NCBI RefSeq assembly: GCF_030323545.1
Contig: NZ_CP122954.1
Location: 372,001 to 436,000, forward strand
Source: Helicobacter pylori
Lineage (GTDB): Bacteria > Campylobacterota > Campylobacteria > Campylobacterales > Helicobacteraceae
Length of the DNA: 64,000 bases
Reading direction: 5' to 3'
Shown here: positions 50,448-61,163 of the stretch, piece after piece
Layout of the letters: every line of letters begins with the position of its first letter
How positions within the stretch are numbered: position 1 is the stretch's first letter
Translations under genes and position numbers: made by a program
The notes under the pieces: model-generated
Told to the model about the DNA's origin: nothing
The model's input: only the letters and a program-made list of their open reading frames with translations
The model's database searches: none

Positions 50448-51072
50448 CTTCAAGGCTTTTTATCAGTCATGCTTCAATCAATGCTGATTGGTAGAACGCT
50501 CTTTAGGGGTTGAAATCCGTTTTTTAACGCTTTTTAAAAATAGGGTAAGACTTTTTCAATGGATTGGATTGGCTTGAAAAAGAGTTTTTTAATCCCTTTT
50601 TAGTTTTACCACCAACTTTTTTAAAACTCTAAACTCTTTTTAGCGTTGGCGTTCGTCTTTTTTCAAGGCAAAGCTTTAATCGCTTCTTTTCTAGCTTGCT
50701 GTTTGTTAAACTGAATTTTTGGCTCTGTTTTTTAATGGGGCGTTGGTTGTCAAATTTTAAAAAAGGTTAAAAAGCGTTTTTTACCATCAAAATACAAAAA
50801 GCTTGACGCAAGTTAAACGATAACTCCTTGAAAAAGCGATCAGGTTAAGGGGGATTTAAAGGGTTTGAAAGAACATTAAAGCGCGAAATATCCCCTCATA
50901 TTCTCAAGAAAGTTTTACTATAAAGTTTTTAAAAAATGAAAGAAATTAATTAAGGCTTTGAGTGTCTGTTTGATGAGAACAGAACCTTTATTTTATTTTA
51001 AAAAACAAGGCATGTTTAAATCCCCATGCTATACTCAACCCTTATGGCAAAATTCATATTTTGGGAGAAAGC
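50448..51072. other. Gene-free interval after rplS
   Basis: No open frame of note. The first 350 bp are T/G-rich filler with several TTTTTAA stretches. From about 50798 it holds copy C of the dispersed repeat. The last 70 bp hold the promoter region of the NYN gene. Confidence 0.6.
50798..50930 (+). repeat. Dispersed intergenic repeat, copy C
   Basis: AGCTTGACGCAAGTTAAACG, GATAACT, AAAAAGCGATC, a G-rich run, GCGAAATATCCCC and GTTTTACTATAAAG appear in the same order as in copy A (32024) and inverted copy B (35175). The palindrome at the start is less perfect here. Confidence 0.6.
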
Positions 51073-51864
51073 ATGGAAAAAACTGAAACCACGATTTTTG
51101 TGGATTGGGAAAATCTTCTCGCCGATTTGAAAGCAATCCAAGAAACGGATGAGCGTTTAAAAGAGCCTAATTTTAATTTCAACAATCCCGATCAACTCTT
51201 AGCGTTAATCCGTTCGTTTTTGGATCCTGAAGAGAAATTGAAGCGGATCTATTTTTATGTATCTGAGCCTTTCACAGAAGTTGAACCTAGAATCAAGGGC
51301 AATAAAAACGAAGAACTTGAGGAGTATAAAGAGAAGAATCCTAAAGATTATGAGGAAAGAGTGAATAAATCAGGGATTATCCAATCTTTCAACCATGCGA
51401 TCGCCCAACAAAATCAAGTGAAATTACGAGTCGGGCGGGTAAAGTTCAAATTCGTATATAAGTTCGAAGACAAAGAAGTCTATAATGGTCTAGAAGCCAA
51501 GATTTTCATACCTTACTTAAAGTTGCGTCAAAAACAAGTTGATGCGCTGTTGGCGCACGATATTACCAAGCTGTATTGCACCAAACAAGGAGGGTGTATT
51601 TTGCTGTTCAGCAGGGATACCGATTTTGTGCCTGTGTTAGAAGCCGCTTGGGAGAAAGGCTTTGAAGTTTTCATCGCCAACATTCAAGAAAGCCCCAATT
51701 CTGTCCCTTCAGACTTGAAGAAGTCTTGCAATGTGAGAGAACGCAGTGTCGCTGAAATTGTAGATAACTTGCCAAAAAATCAGTACACCCCCAAGAAAAA
51801 GAACTTTTCCCCCAACGAGCCTTTTAACAACCCATTTAAAGACCAACTCTTTAAGAAGAACTAA
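51073..51864 (+). CDS. NYN-domain (LabA/DUF88-like) putative RNase
   Basis: A 263-aa protein of the NYN/PIN-like fold. TTIFVDWENLLADL near the N-terminus gives the first acidic residue, and LLFSRDTDFVPVLEAAWEKG near residues 182-201 gives the second Asp cluster (S-x-D-x-D-F pattern). Such proteins are metal-dependent RNases or regulators. An insertion of charged residues (85-110) and a Lys/Asn/Pro-rich tail flank the core. ATG at 51073 has a GGGAG site 5 nt upstream. It stands alone between the ribosomal operon and the 16S gene. Function unknown. Confidence 0.75.
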   Translation: MEKTETTIFVDWENLLADLKAIQETDERLKEPNFNFNNPDQLLALIRSFLDPEEKLKRIYFYVSEPFTEVEPRIKGNKNEELEEYKEKNPKDYEERVNKSGIIQSFNHAIAQQNQVKLRVGRVKFKFVYKFEDKEVYNGLEAKIFIPYLKLRQKQVDALLAHDITKLYCTKQGGCILLFSRDTDFVPVLEAAWEKGFEVFIANIQESPNSVPSDLKKSCNVRERSVAEIVDNLPKNQYTPKKKNFSPNEPFNNPFKDQLFKKN

Positions 51865-51936
51865 CGCATTTCCCCCACTAAGGGGACAAAAAGCACCCAA
51901 TTTAAAAGGGTTAGCTTAAGCGGATTTTTCTAATCC

Positions 51937-52122
51937 ATGATTTCATTTTTTGCTCTCTATTATGGAGTGATTTTTGAAAACAGAGATAAATTAGCGCTTA
52001 TAATAGTGGTTTTATGGGGAATGTGCGCGTGTTTTTGGCGGCATTTATATTTCTCAAAACCCGATCGTTTTAAAATTTTAACTTACTTTGTCAAAAATTT
52101 TTATAATTTAAGCAAACCTTAA
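51937..52122 (+). CDS. Possible small hydrophobic protein (61 aa)
   Basis: An open frame of 61 codons with an N-terminal hydrophobic half (ALIIVVLWGMCACFW) and a basic tail. There is no Shine-Dalgarno site and the codon content is not distinctive, so it may be chance. It lies between the NYN gene and the 16S leader. Confidence 0.25.
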   Translation: MISFFALYYGVIFENRDKLALIIVVLWGMCACFWRHLYFSKPDRFKILTYFVKNFYNLSKP

Positions 52123-52134
52123 GCTTTCTATGAC

Positions 52135-52140
52135 TATACT
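52135..52140 (+). promoter_or_regulatory. Candidate -10 box of 16S rRNA
   Basis: TATACT in TATGACTATACTTTC lies 74 bp before the outer leader stem. A transcript from here would include all of the 5' processing stem. No clear -35. Confidence 0.4.
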
Positions 52141-52213
52141 TTCATTTCCTTGTTTCAGCAAGGGCTTTTAAAAAGCCGCTTGATAACTTGCAAGGATAGC
52201 TGATTAAAGCAAA

Positions 52214-52252
52214 CGATCTTTGAAAACTAAGCAAATTGATAGAAGTTCTTTT
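52214..52252 (+). promoter_or_regulatory. 5' strand of pre-16S processing stem
   Basis: Two blocks, AAAACTAAGCAA (52223-52234) and AGAAGTTCTTTT (52241-52252), are perfectly complementary to TTGCTTAGTTTT (54163-54174) and AAAAGAACTTCT (54149-54160) downstream of 16S. With one mismatch the outer helix extends to 52214. Such a helix closes the 16S precursor and is a substrate for RNase III. Confidence 0.85.
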
Positions 52253-52530
52253 TAAAGGGATATTCTAAATGGTTTAAGGATGACTTTATTATAAAGAGTG
52301 AGGGTTTCAATCGCTTTCATTCTTTTATGAGAAATTCTTATCCAACGAGTGCTATTCAATAATCATTGATTGTATGATGATGATTGATGGTTAATTGGCA
52401 TGAGAGTATTTACTAGGTTAGCGTTTGGCTAAACCTTTTAAAAAGTTTCTTTCTGTTTTGTTGTTGTAATACTTAAGAACACAACCCGTTTTATTCAATA
52501 AAGTATAAAACGAGTTCTTGTGATACGCTA

Positions 52531-52558
52531 AAGCTGTTGTTAGAAATAACAACAGCTT
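52531..52558 (+). other. 12-bp hairpin with GAAA loop in 16S leader
   Basis: AAGCTGTTGTTA, loop GAAA, TAACAACAGCTT, a perfect stem 33 bp before mature 16S. A second, less perfect hairpin (AAGAAC...GTTCTT) lies just upstream at 52473-52520. Both are probably leader structures. Confidence 0.7.
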
Positions 52559-52591
52559 ATCAAAAAACAAAAGAGCTTTAGGACAAACACT

Positions 52592-54095
<1,504 letters not shown>

Positions 54096-54148
54096 CTAGA
54101 GAAAAGCTTTTAATATTCGCTTATTAAAAGCCAAGAGTATTACCTGAC

Positions 54149-54183
54149 AAAAGAACTTCTTGTTGCTTAGTTTTGAAGGATTG
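54149..54183 (+). promoter_or_regulatory. 3' strand of pre-16S processing stem
   Basis: AAAAGAACTTCT and TTGCTTAGTTTT pair with the leader blocks at 52241-52252 and 52223-52234; only a 6-nt versus 2-nt bulge interrupts the helix. Confidence 0.85.
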
Positions 54184-54533
54184 GACCTATTCTTTCTTTT
54201 TTCATTCTTTATTTTATTTAATTCTTGATTTTTATTTAGTTCTTTCTTTTTGGTTGATTTTGGCTTGATTGATTTTAACCGCTTGATTTTGGTTTTTTAA
54301 ATCTTGTTTTTTCATTCTTGTGTTTTGATTGCTTATTGTTTGTTAATGTTTAATGTTTCTTATTGCTTGTTTTAAATTTTTTACTAGTTGTGTTAGCTTT
54401 AGCGTTGGGCTTTCTTGATTCTTGTGTTTTTGTTTGTTTTATTTTTCTTAAATCTTATTTTTATCTTATACTTGTATTCCTTGCTTGTTTTGCTTCTTAT
54501 TCCTTGTTTTTTCTTTTGTTTTAAGTTTTGGTT
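54184..54533. other. T-rich low-complexity tract
   Basis: About 350 bp made largely of TTCTT, CTTGATTTT and TTGTTTT variants on the forward strand. No open frame, tRNA or hairpin stands out. It may be the 16S trailer and decayed sequence. Confidence 0.5.
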
Positions 54534-55092
54534 TTAGAGTTTTAAACGCTCAAGGATTTGGGTTTTCATTTCTTTCGGATCTAATTGAACCAGTTGTTGG
54601 CGTTCAAAATTGCGTGCCTGAAAATCAATGCAATAACTCAAAAATAATAGAATCGTTTTCATAGGGGGCAACTAGGTGCATGCTCATAATAATGGAATTG
54701 AGCGCAAGAAAGCGCAATAAAGGCGCTGTAGGGTTTTAATAAGGGATTTCTATTGTGTGGATTGAGTTTGATAACACCTCCAAAAGCAATTGGTTTTATA
54801 TTTTTGTTTTCATCAGATGGGTTTTGCAAAATAACTTATTCTAAAAAATGATTGATGAGCGGTGCTCTATGCGCTGATGCGGGTCTAGGGATAGACGCCT
54901 TTTGTAATGCTGATGCAAGACTTCTTCCCATTGTATTGTTCTCTAAAACTTGCACCTTTGGGACAACTTGCAACTGATCAATCATTATCTCAATTGCTTC
55001 ATTTATAATGTGGTTTTTATGCGAAGGGTATTTTTTGCCTTTTTTATTTTTTGTTGTTTGTGGGAATGCTAAGAAAAAGTCCTTGTTTTCAT
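54534..55092 (-). pseudogene. Decayed reverse-strand gene of unknown function
   Basis: The reverse strand has an AGGGAT site and ATG at 55092, but the coding frame is one base off directly after it (AAAA where AAAAA would give MKNKDFFLAFPQTTKN). The frame then runs to a stop at 54836 with ordinary-looking protein (INEAIEIMIDQLQVVPKVQV). Further coding-like stretches in other frames follow (NPSDENKNIKPIAFGG; ALNSIIMSMHLVAPYENDSI; DFQARNFERQQLVQLDPKEM) and end at 54534. This pattern suggests one former gene of about 185 codons with several frameshifts. I do not recognise the family. Confidence 0.5.
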
Positions 55093-55194
55093 ATTAAATC
55101 CCTATTTTACTGAACTTATTGGATAAAACCTGCTTAAGTTAAATTGATCTCATTCTATTATAAAATATAAAAAATTAAATCTTAAAGGAAAATC

Positions 55195-56496
55195 ATGCAA
55201 GAAAATCAAACCCGTCCTTTTATATGCCCCAAGTGTCAAGAGCCAATTAATGTGAATGAAGCGCTATACAAACAGATTGAGCTAGAAAATCAAAATAAGT
55301 TTTTAGCCCAACAGAAAGAGTTTGAAAAAGAAGTGAATGAAAAAAGAGCGCAGTATCAGAGCCATTTCAAAATGTTAGAGCAAAAAGAAGAGGTCCTAAA
55401 AGAGCGAGAGAAAGAGCAAAAGGCCAAATTTGATGAGGCGGTCAAACAAGCGAGCGCTTTAGCTTTGCAAGATGAAAAGGCTAAGATCATTGAAGAAGCC
55501 AGAAAAAACGCTTTTTTAGAGCAGCAAAAAGGCTTGGAATTATTGCAAAAAGAATTAGAGGAGAAGTCCAAACAAGTTCAGGAATTGCACCAGAAAGAAG
55601 CGGAAATTGAAAGGCTAAAAAGAGAAAATAACGAAGCAGAGAGCCGATTAAAAGCTGAAAATGAAAAAAAATTGAATGAAAAATTGGATTTGGAGAGGGA
55701 AAAAATAGAAAAAGCTTTGCATGAAAAAAACGAATTGAAATTCAAGCAGCAAGAAGAGCAATTAGAAATGTTAAGAAACGAGTTGAAAAACGCTCAAAGA
55801 AAGGCTGAATTAAGCTCGCAGCAATTCCAAGGCGAGGTGCAAGAATTAGCGATTGAAGAGTTTTTGAGGCAAAAATTCCCCCTAGATAGCATTGAAGAAA
55901 TCAAAAAAGGGCAAAGAGGGGGCGATTGCATTCAAGTGGTGCATACTAGGGAATTTCAAAATTGCGGGAAAATTTATTATGAGAGCAAACGCACCAAAGA
56001 ATTCCAAAAGGCTTGGGTGGAAAAGCTTAAAAGCGACATGCGAGAGATTGGGGCTGATGTGGGGGTCATTGTGAGTGAAGCGCTGCCTAAAGAGATGGAG
56101 AGGATGGGGTTATTTGAAGGGGTGTGGGTGTGTTCGTTTGAAGAGTTTAAGGGGTTGAGCGCGGTGTTAAGAGAGGGGGTTATTCAAGTGGGTTTGGCTA
56201 AAAAAAGTCAGGAAAATAAGGGCGATAAAGTGAATCTGCTCTATCATTATTTGACAAGCTCTGAATTTTCTATGCAAGTGAATGCGATTATAGAGGGGTT
56301 TGAGCAATTGAGAGCGGATTTAGAAAGCGAAAAACGCGCGATGGCTAGGATCTGGAAAAGCAGGGAAAAACAAATTGACAAAGTGTTTGAGGGCACGATT
56401 AACATGTATGGCTCTATCAAGGGTATTGCGGGTAATGCGATAGGGCAAGTGAAAGCGTTGGAGCTTGGGTATGATGGGGAAGATTTAGAAGATTAG
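55195..56496 (+). CDS. DUF2130 coiled-coil protein with nuclease-like core
   Basis: A 433-aa protein. A CxxC pair (ICPKC, C11 and C14) suggests a small zinc-binding head. Residues 25-215 are an almost pure E/K/Q coiled coil. The C-terminal DUF2130 region contains QELAIEEFLRQKFP, then GGDC with D244 and YESKR with E263/K265, a D...ExK spacing seen in PD-(D/E)XK nucleases such as RmuC. The nuclease reading is my inference. Start ATG at 55195 has an AAAGGA site. The TrlF-like gene follows after 43 bp on the same strand, so the two probably formed an operon. Matches HP1143. Confidence 0.8.
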   Translation: MQENQTRPFICPKCQEPINVNEALYKQIELENQNKFLAQQKEFEKEVNEKRAQYQSHFKMLEQKEEVLKEREKEQKAKFDEAVKQASALALQDEKAKIIEEARKNAFLEQQKGLELLQKELEEKSKQVQELHQKEAEIERLKRENNEAESRLKAENEKKLNEKLDLEREKIEKALHEKNELKFKQQEEQLEMLRNELKNAQRKAELSSQQFQGEVQELAIEEFLRQKFPLDSIEEIKKGQRGGDCIQVVHTREFQNCGKIYYESKRTKEFQKAWVEKLKSDMREIGADVGVIVSEALPKEMERMGLFEGVWVCSFEEFKGLSAVLREGVIQVGLAKKSQENKGDKVNLLYHYLTSSEFSMQVNAIIEGFEQLRADLESEKRAMARIWKSREKQIDKVFEGTINMYGSIKGIAGNAIGQVKALELGYDGEDLED

Positions 56497-56652
56497 TTTT
56501 TATGGTGCACCTTGAGATAATATTATATTAGGAGAAAATGTGGGCAATAAAGATCAGAATAAAGGCTACAAACAGCAACTAAAATACTATAATAATCCAT
56601 AAAACACTATAATTTTTGTATAGGTTATTAAGTTTTGTGTTATACTGCTCGC

Positions 56653-57257
56653 ATGAATAAAAGAATGCTATCCATCGGTCAAGCGAGTAAGCTTTTAGTG
56701 TAACTATCCAAACCTTACGCAATTGGGATAAAAAAGATTTGTTAAAACCTGATGAACTCACTAAAGGCGGTGAAAGGCGTTATAAGTTAGAAAGTTTAAG
56801 GCGTATCAATAGAAGCGTAGTCTTTAATCAAGATGAATTAAAAACAATAGCTTATGCTAGAGTAAGCTCGCATGACCAACAAGATGATTTAATCAGACAA
56901 GTTCAAGTCTTAGAGCTTTATTGCGCTAAATGCGGCTTTAACTATGAAGTGATACAAGATTTAGGGAGTGGCATGAACTACTATAAAAAAGGCTTAACCA
57001 AGCTTTTAAATTTAATCTTAGACAATCAAGTCAAACGCCTTGTATTAACGCATAAAGACAGATTATTACGCTTTGGAGCCGAATTGGTATTCAGTATTTG
57101 TGAAGCTAAAGAAGTAGAAGTGATTATCATCAATAAGGGCGATGAGAATGTGAGGTTTGAAGAAGAATTAGCCAAAGATGTTTTAGAAATTATAACCGTC
57201 TTTAGCGCTAGATTGTATGGCTCTAGGTCTAAAAAAAAACAAGAAGCTCTTAAATGA
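56653..57257 (+). pseudogene. tnpA: IS607 TnpA, frameshifted (copy 2)
   Basis: Same as copy 1: MNKRMLSIGQASKLLV then TAA, with the resolvase domain (YARVSSHDQ) in the next frame to 57257. The missing base is at the same site, near 56698. Confidence 0.85.
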
Positions 57258-57280
57258 AATGCAAGAAGTAATCACTAACA

Positions 57281-58557
57281 ATGTCAGCTATCTCAATCAC
57301 GCATAAAATAGCTTTAAAGCCTAACAACAAGCATATTACTTATTTTAAAAAAGCTTTTGGGTGCGCTAGGTTAGCTTATAATTGGGGATTAGCTAAGTGG
57401 AAAGAAAACTATCAACTAGGCATTAAAACTAACCATCTACAGCTTAAAAAAGAATTTAACGCTCTTAAAAAATCGCAATTTAATTTCGTTTATGAAGTAA
57501 CTAAATACGCCACCCAACAGCCTTTTATCCACTTAAATCTAGCCTTTAATAAGTTTTTTAAGGATTTAAAAAAAGGTTTAGTGAGTTACCCTAAATTTAA
57601 AAAGAAAAGAGAGTTTCAAGGTTCTTTTTATATAGGGGGCGACCAAATTAAAATCATTCAAACAGCTAATACTGATTATTTAAAAATACCTAACTTACCC
57701 CCAATCAAACTCACTGAAAAACTAAGATTTCAAGGCAAAATCAATAACGCTACCATCACTCAAAAGGGCGATCATTTCTATGTTTCAATCTCTTGTGATA
57801 TTGATGAGAGTGAATACAAGCGAACCCATAAACTCCAAGAAAGTCATAATGAGCTAGGGATTGATATAGGGATTAAATCCTTTGTGAGTTTGTCTAATGG
57901 CTTAAATATCTATGCCCTAAGCCCTTAGATAAGCTTACTAGAAAGCTTGTAAGAATTAGCAGACAACTGAGTAAAAAAATCCACCCAAAAACCAAAGGGG
58001 ATAAAACCAAGAAATCTAATAATTACTTAAAGCATTCTAAAAAGCTTACCCACTTGCATGAAAAAATAGCTAACATCAGACTTGATTTTTTACACAAGCT
58101 CACAAGCTCTCTTATAAGACACTCAAAGTCGTTTTGTTTAGAGAGTTTGAAAGTCAAAAACATGTTTAAAAATCACAGGTTAGCTAAATCTTTAAGCGAT
58201 GTTTCTATGTCCATGTTTAACACGCTATTAAAATATAAAGCTAAATACTCTAATAAAGAAATTTTAATAGCTGACACTTACTATCCAAGCTCTAAGACTT
58301 GTTCTAATTGTCAAAAAGTTAAACAAGATTTAAAGCTTAACGATAGGATTTATCAATGCCTAGAGTGTGGCTTTGAATTAGATAGAGATATAAACGCTGC
58401 TATCAATCTTTTAAAGCATTTAGTAGGTAGAGTTACTGCCGAATTTACGCCTATGGACTTGACGGCTCTGTTGAATGATTTGTCCAATAATCGTTTAGCA
58501 ACTAGCAAGGTTGAACTAGGAATACAACAAAAATCCCAAATTGAGAGAATTTTATAG
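57281..58557 (+). pseudogene. tnpB: IS607 TnpB, frameshifted (copy 2)
   Basis: Same as copy 1: the frame stops at 57926-57928 after LNIYALSP and resumes one base out, with the zinc finger and last RuvC Asp (ELDRDINAA) intact to 58557. The lesion lies in the same C-containing stretch. Confidence 0.87.
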
Positions 58558-61163
58558 CTCTTTATAGGATTTTATAGGTTTGTAGTAACGGTTCAAGTTG
58601 GTATAAATGGGATTTGCATGCGCATACGCCATACACAAATTTAAATAAAGCATATAGATGTTCTGAAGAGGAGTTTATACAAAAACTATGCGATAGTCAA
58701 ATTGATTGCATTGGATTAACGAACTATTTTAAGTTTAATGAGAAAGAATTTGATTTAAAAGAGAAAATAGAAAAGAGGGGCATTAAGGTTTTTATAATTT
58801 AGAAGTCAGGTTGGATTATCAAAATAATAAAGATCAGTGTTTGGATTTCCACATTATTTTTTCAGATAGGGTTTCAAGTGATGGCATCAAAAAGTTTTTA
58901 TCAAATATGAAAGCCAATGCTTATGGGACTGATAAAACGTTTGACGATTTAGAAAAAGATGATTTTGATAAAGCGGTAGTTAATTTTGATCGATTGTTGG
59001 AGTGTTTAGAGGAAGAAGCTTTAAACTTGAGAGGCAAGTATTTACTAGGGTTTTTATCAAGGGGGCATGGTAATTCTTGCAGCAGCAGTAATTATGAAAA
59101 AATAGTTAAGAAAGCACATTTTTTAATCCACTCATCAAATAACCAAGAAAATCTTAAAAAGGATAGAGAATTTTGGCTTGAATATAACAAACCTCTTTTA
59201 CAGAGTAGCGATGCCCACAAAGAGGGTTCAATAGGGGAAAAATACACTTGGATAAAGGCGGAAAAAACCTTTGAGGGGTTAAAACAAATTATTTATGAGC
59301 CAGAAACAAGAGTGAGCATTGGTGAAGAGAAGCCTCGAGATCCTTTGTGTAAGATAGATTGTGTGAGGTTGCACTTTGATGGAGAGGAAAAAATCACCAA
59401 TGAAAAAGGCGATATTCCTTTTTGTTATGCAGGATTTAATGAAACACTATCTTTTAGTCCGAACTTTACTTGTGTGATAGGGGGTAGAGGGAGCGGTAAA
59501 AGCACTTTGTTGCAATTGATAGCCTCAGCAATTAAAAATAAAAGTTTTGTGAAAGGCTTAAACCATGAAACTATTCAAAAATGTATAGAGATACAGCCAG
59601 ACATAGACCTAGTGGATAGCGTAGAGTATTTAGCTCAAAATGAGGTAGAAGAATTTGCAACTAATGTTTCAAAATTCACAGAGGCTATTTTTAACAGAAT
59701 AGATAGCAAATCAAGTGGAAACCTTAAGGAGTTAGAAAAGCAAATTACAGAAAACATTAAAAAATTTGATGATCAAATCGCATATTGGCAAGAAAAGAGC
59801 AAACTGGAAGAGCAACTAAAAAATAGGGAAAAAGAAAGAAAGAAATACCAAAATATTATTGACACCTTTACAGACGAAGACTATTTGGACAAAAAAAACG
59901 ACTTGCAAGCAAAACACAAAACGCTAATTGACTTAAAACAATCCAAAGAGGGGTTTTTGACTTTTATTAAAGAATTAAAACGGGTTGTGAATTTTGAATC
60001 AAAAGAAAACATGGAAGAAAAGAATAGCTATGATAAGGTCTATAACCAGCTCAAACAAGATATTTGCAAGAAACTTGAAGAGATAGATGCAGATATAGAA
60101 AACGGGCATTTCAAAAGCGATGAAGAGAATATAGAAAAGCTAGAATCAGAACACCAGATATTACTCCAAGAGATTGGGGAATTTCTTAAAGAAAAAGGCG
60201 TGAGCGATGAAAGTATAGGAGATGTTAGAAACGCTAATTACCATTTGGCAAACATAAAAATGAATATTAATGATTTAAAGCATAAAATAGAAGAGACTGC
60301 TAACAAAATAGAGGGTTTTTCTTATGAAGACATTGATAGAAATATTGAAGAATTTAAAGATCAAATCAATGAGGAATTAAGTAAAATCAATTCGGCTCTT
60401 GAAGAAATTTCAAAAAATCACAAAGAAGTGAGACCAATTACCATAGAATATCGTTTGAATGAATATATTTTTGAAGAGGTTTTTGAGGATTTTGATAAGT
60501 TGGTGGATAAGGGTTTTAATACCCAAAGACACCAATCAAAAATCAAGGAATATTTAAAAGAAATTGAATTAAAAAATGTTACAGGTATGCAACACGCAGA
60601 ATTTATAGAAAAGCTTGATAGCCGAATTGAAAATAAAAAAGCGGCATTTTATGAAACCATGAAGGATATATTTGATAGAGAAATTCATTTTCAAATCTAT
60701 CGGATTCTCATTCTCAAACATTTAAGGAATGTTAAAAAATATAAAATTTTTAAAGTCCGTTATGACAAAAGAGCTTTAAACGAAACTTCCTTTGGGCAAA
60801 AATGCACGGCTGTATTGGTTGTCCTTTTATTTTTAGGGAATAACCCCATCATCATTGATGAGCCAGAAGCACACTTGGATAGCGCTTTAATCGCTAATTA
60901 TTTAGTCGCTTTAATTAAAAAGCAGAAACAAAAAAGACAAATTATTTTTGCCACCCATAACGCTAATTTTGTTTTGAACGCTGATGCAGAGCTAATTATT
61001 CAGTTAAAAAATGAGAATAATAAGATAGTTGCACAGTCTTTTATGATTGAGAGCGATGCATATAAAGAGGATTTATTAAAATTAGAGGGAGGCGAAAAAG
61101 CTTTTAAGGATCGTGAAAGAAAGTATGGCATTACAAAAGATAAAACTAAAAACAAGGAATAAC

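Larger units (their letters stand above)
56566..58589 (+). mobile_element. IS607 copy 2, inserted in the TrlF-like gene
   Basis: A 2,024-bp element between GG dinucleotides at 56564-56565 and 58590-58591. Offset from copy 1 is constant (31,332 bp) for every feature, and the translated products are the same, so the copies appear identical. Removing the element with one GG rejoins AAA GGT TCA in the host gene frame. Both tnpA and tnpB carry the same frameshifts as copy 1. Confidence 0.93.
56540..61162 (+). pseudogene. TrlF-like PHP-domain ATPase, broken by IS607 and frameshift
   Basis: The gene starts at GTG 56540 (AGGAG site 5 nt upstream), is cut after codon 9 by IS607 (56566-58589), and continues at 58592. 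It frameshifts in a T5 run (58789-58793; six Ts would keep frame) and then reads to 61162. Joined, it would be 865 aa. N-terminal PHP phosphoesterase signs are DLHAHT and, later, SRGHGN and SSDAH. The ATPase part has Walker A GGRGSGKST (near 59480-59506), a coiled coil of about 300 residues, and IIIDEPEAHLD followed by ATHNANF. This is the TrlF layout (PHP nuclease-like head on an SMC/ABC ATPase). No full protein can be made. A TTG at 58811 could yield only a head-damaged 783-aa form. Matches HP1142 region; fmt follows after 1 bp. Confidence 0.82.
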
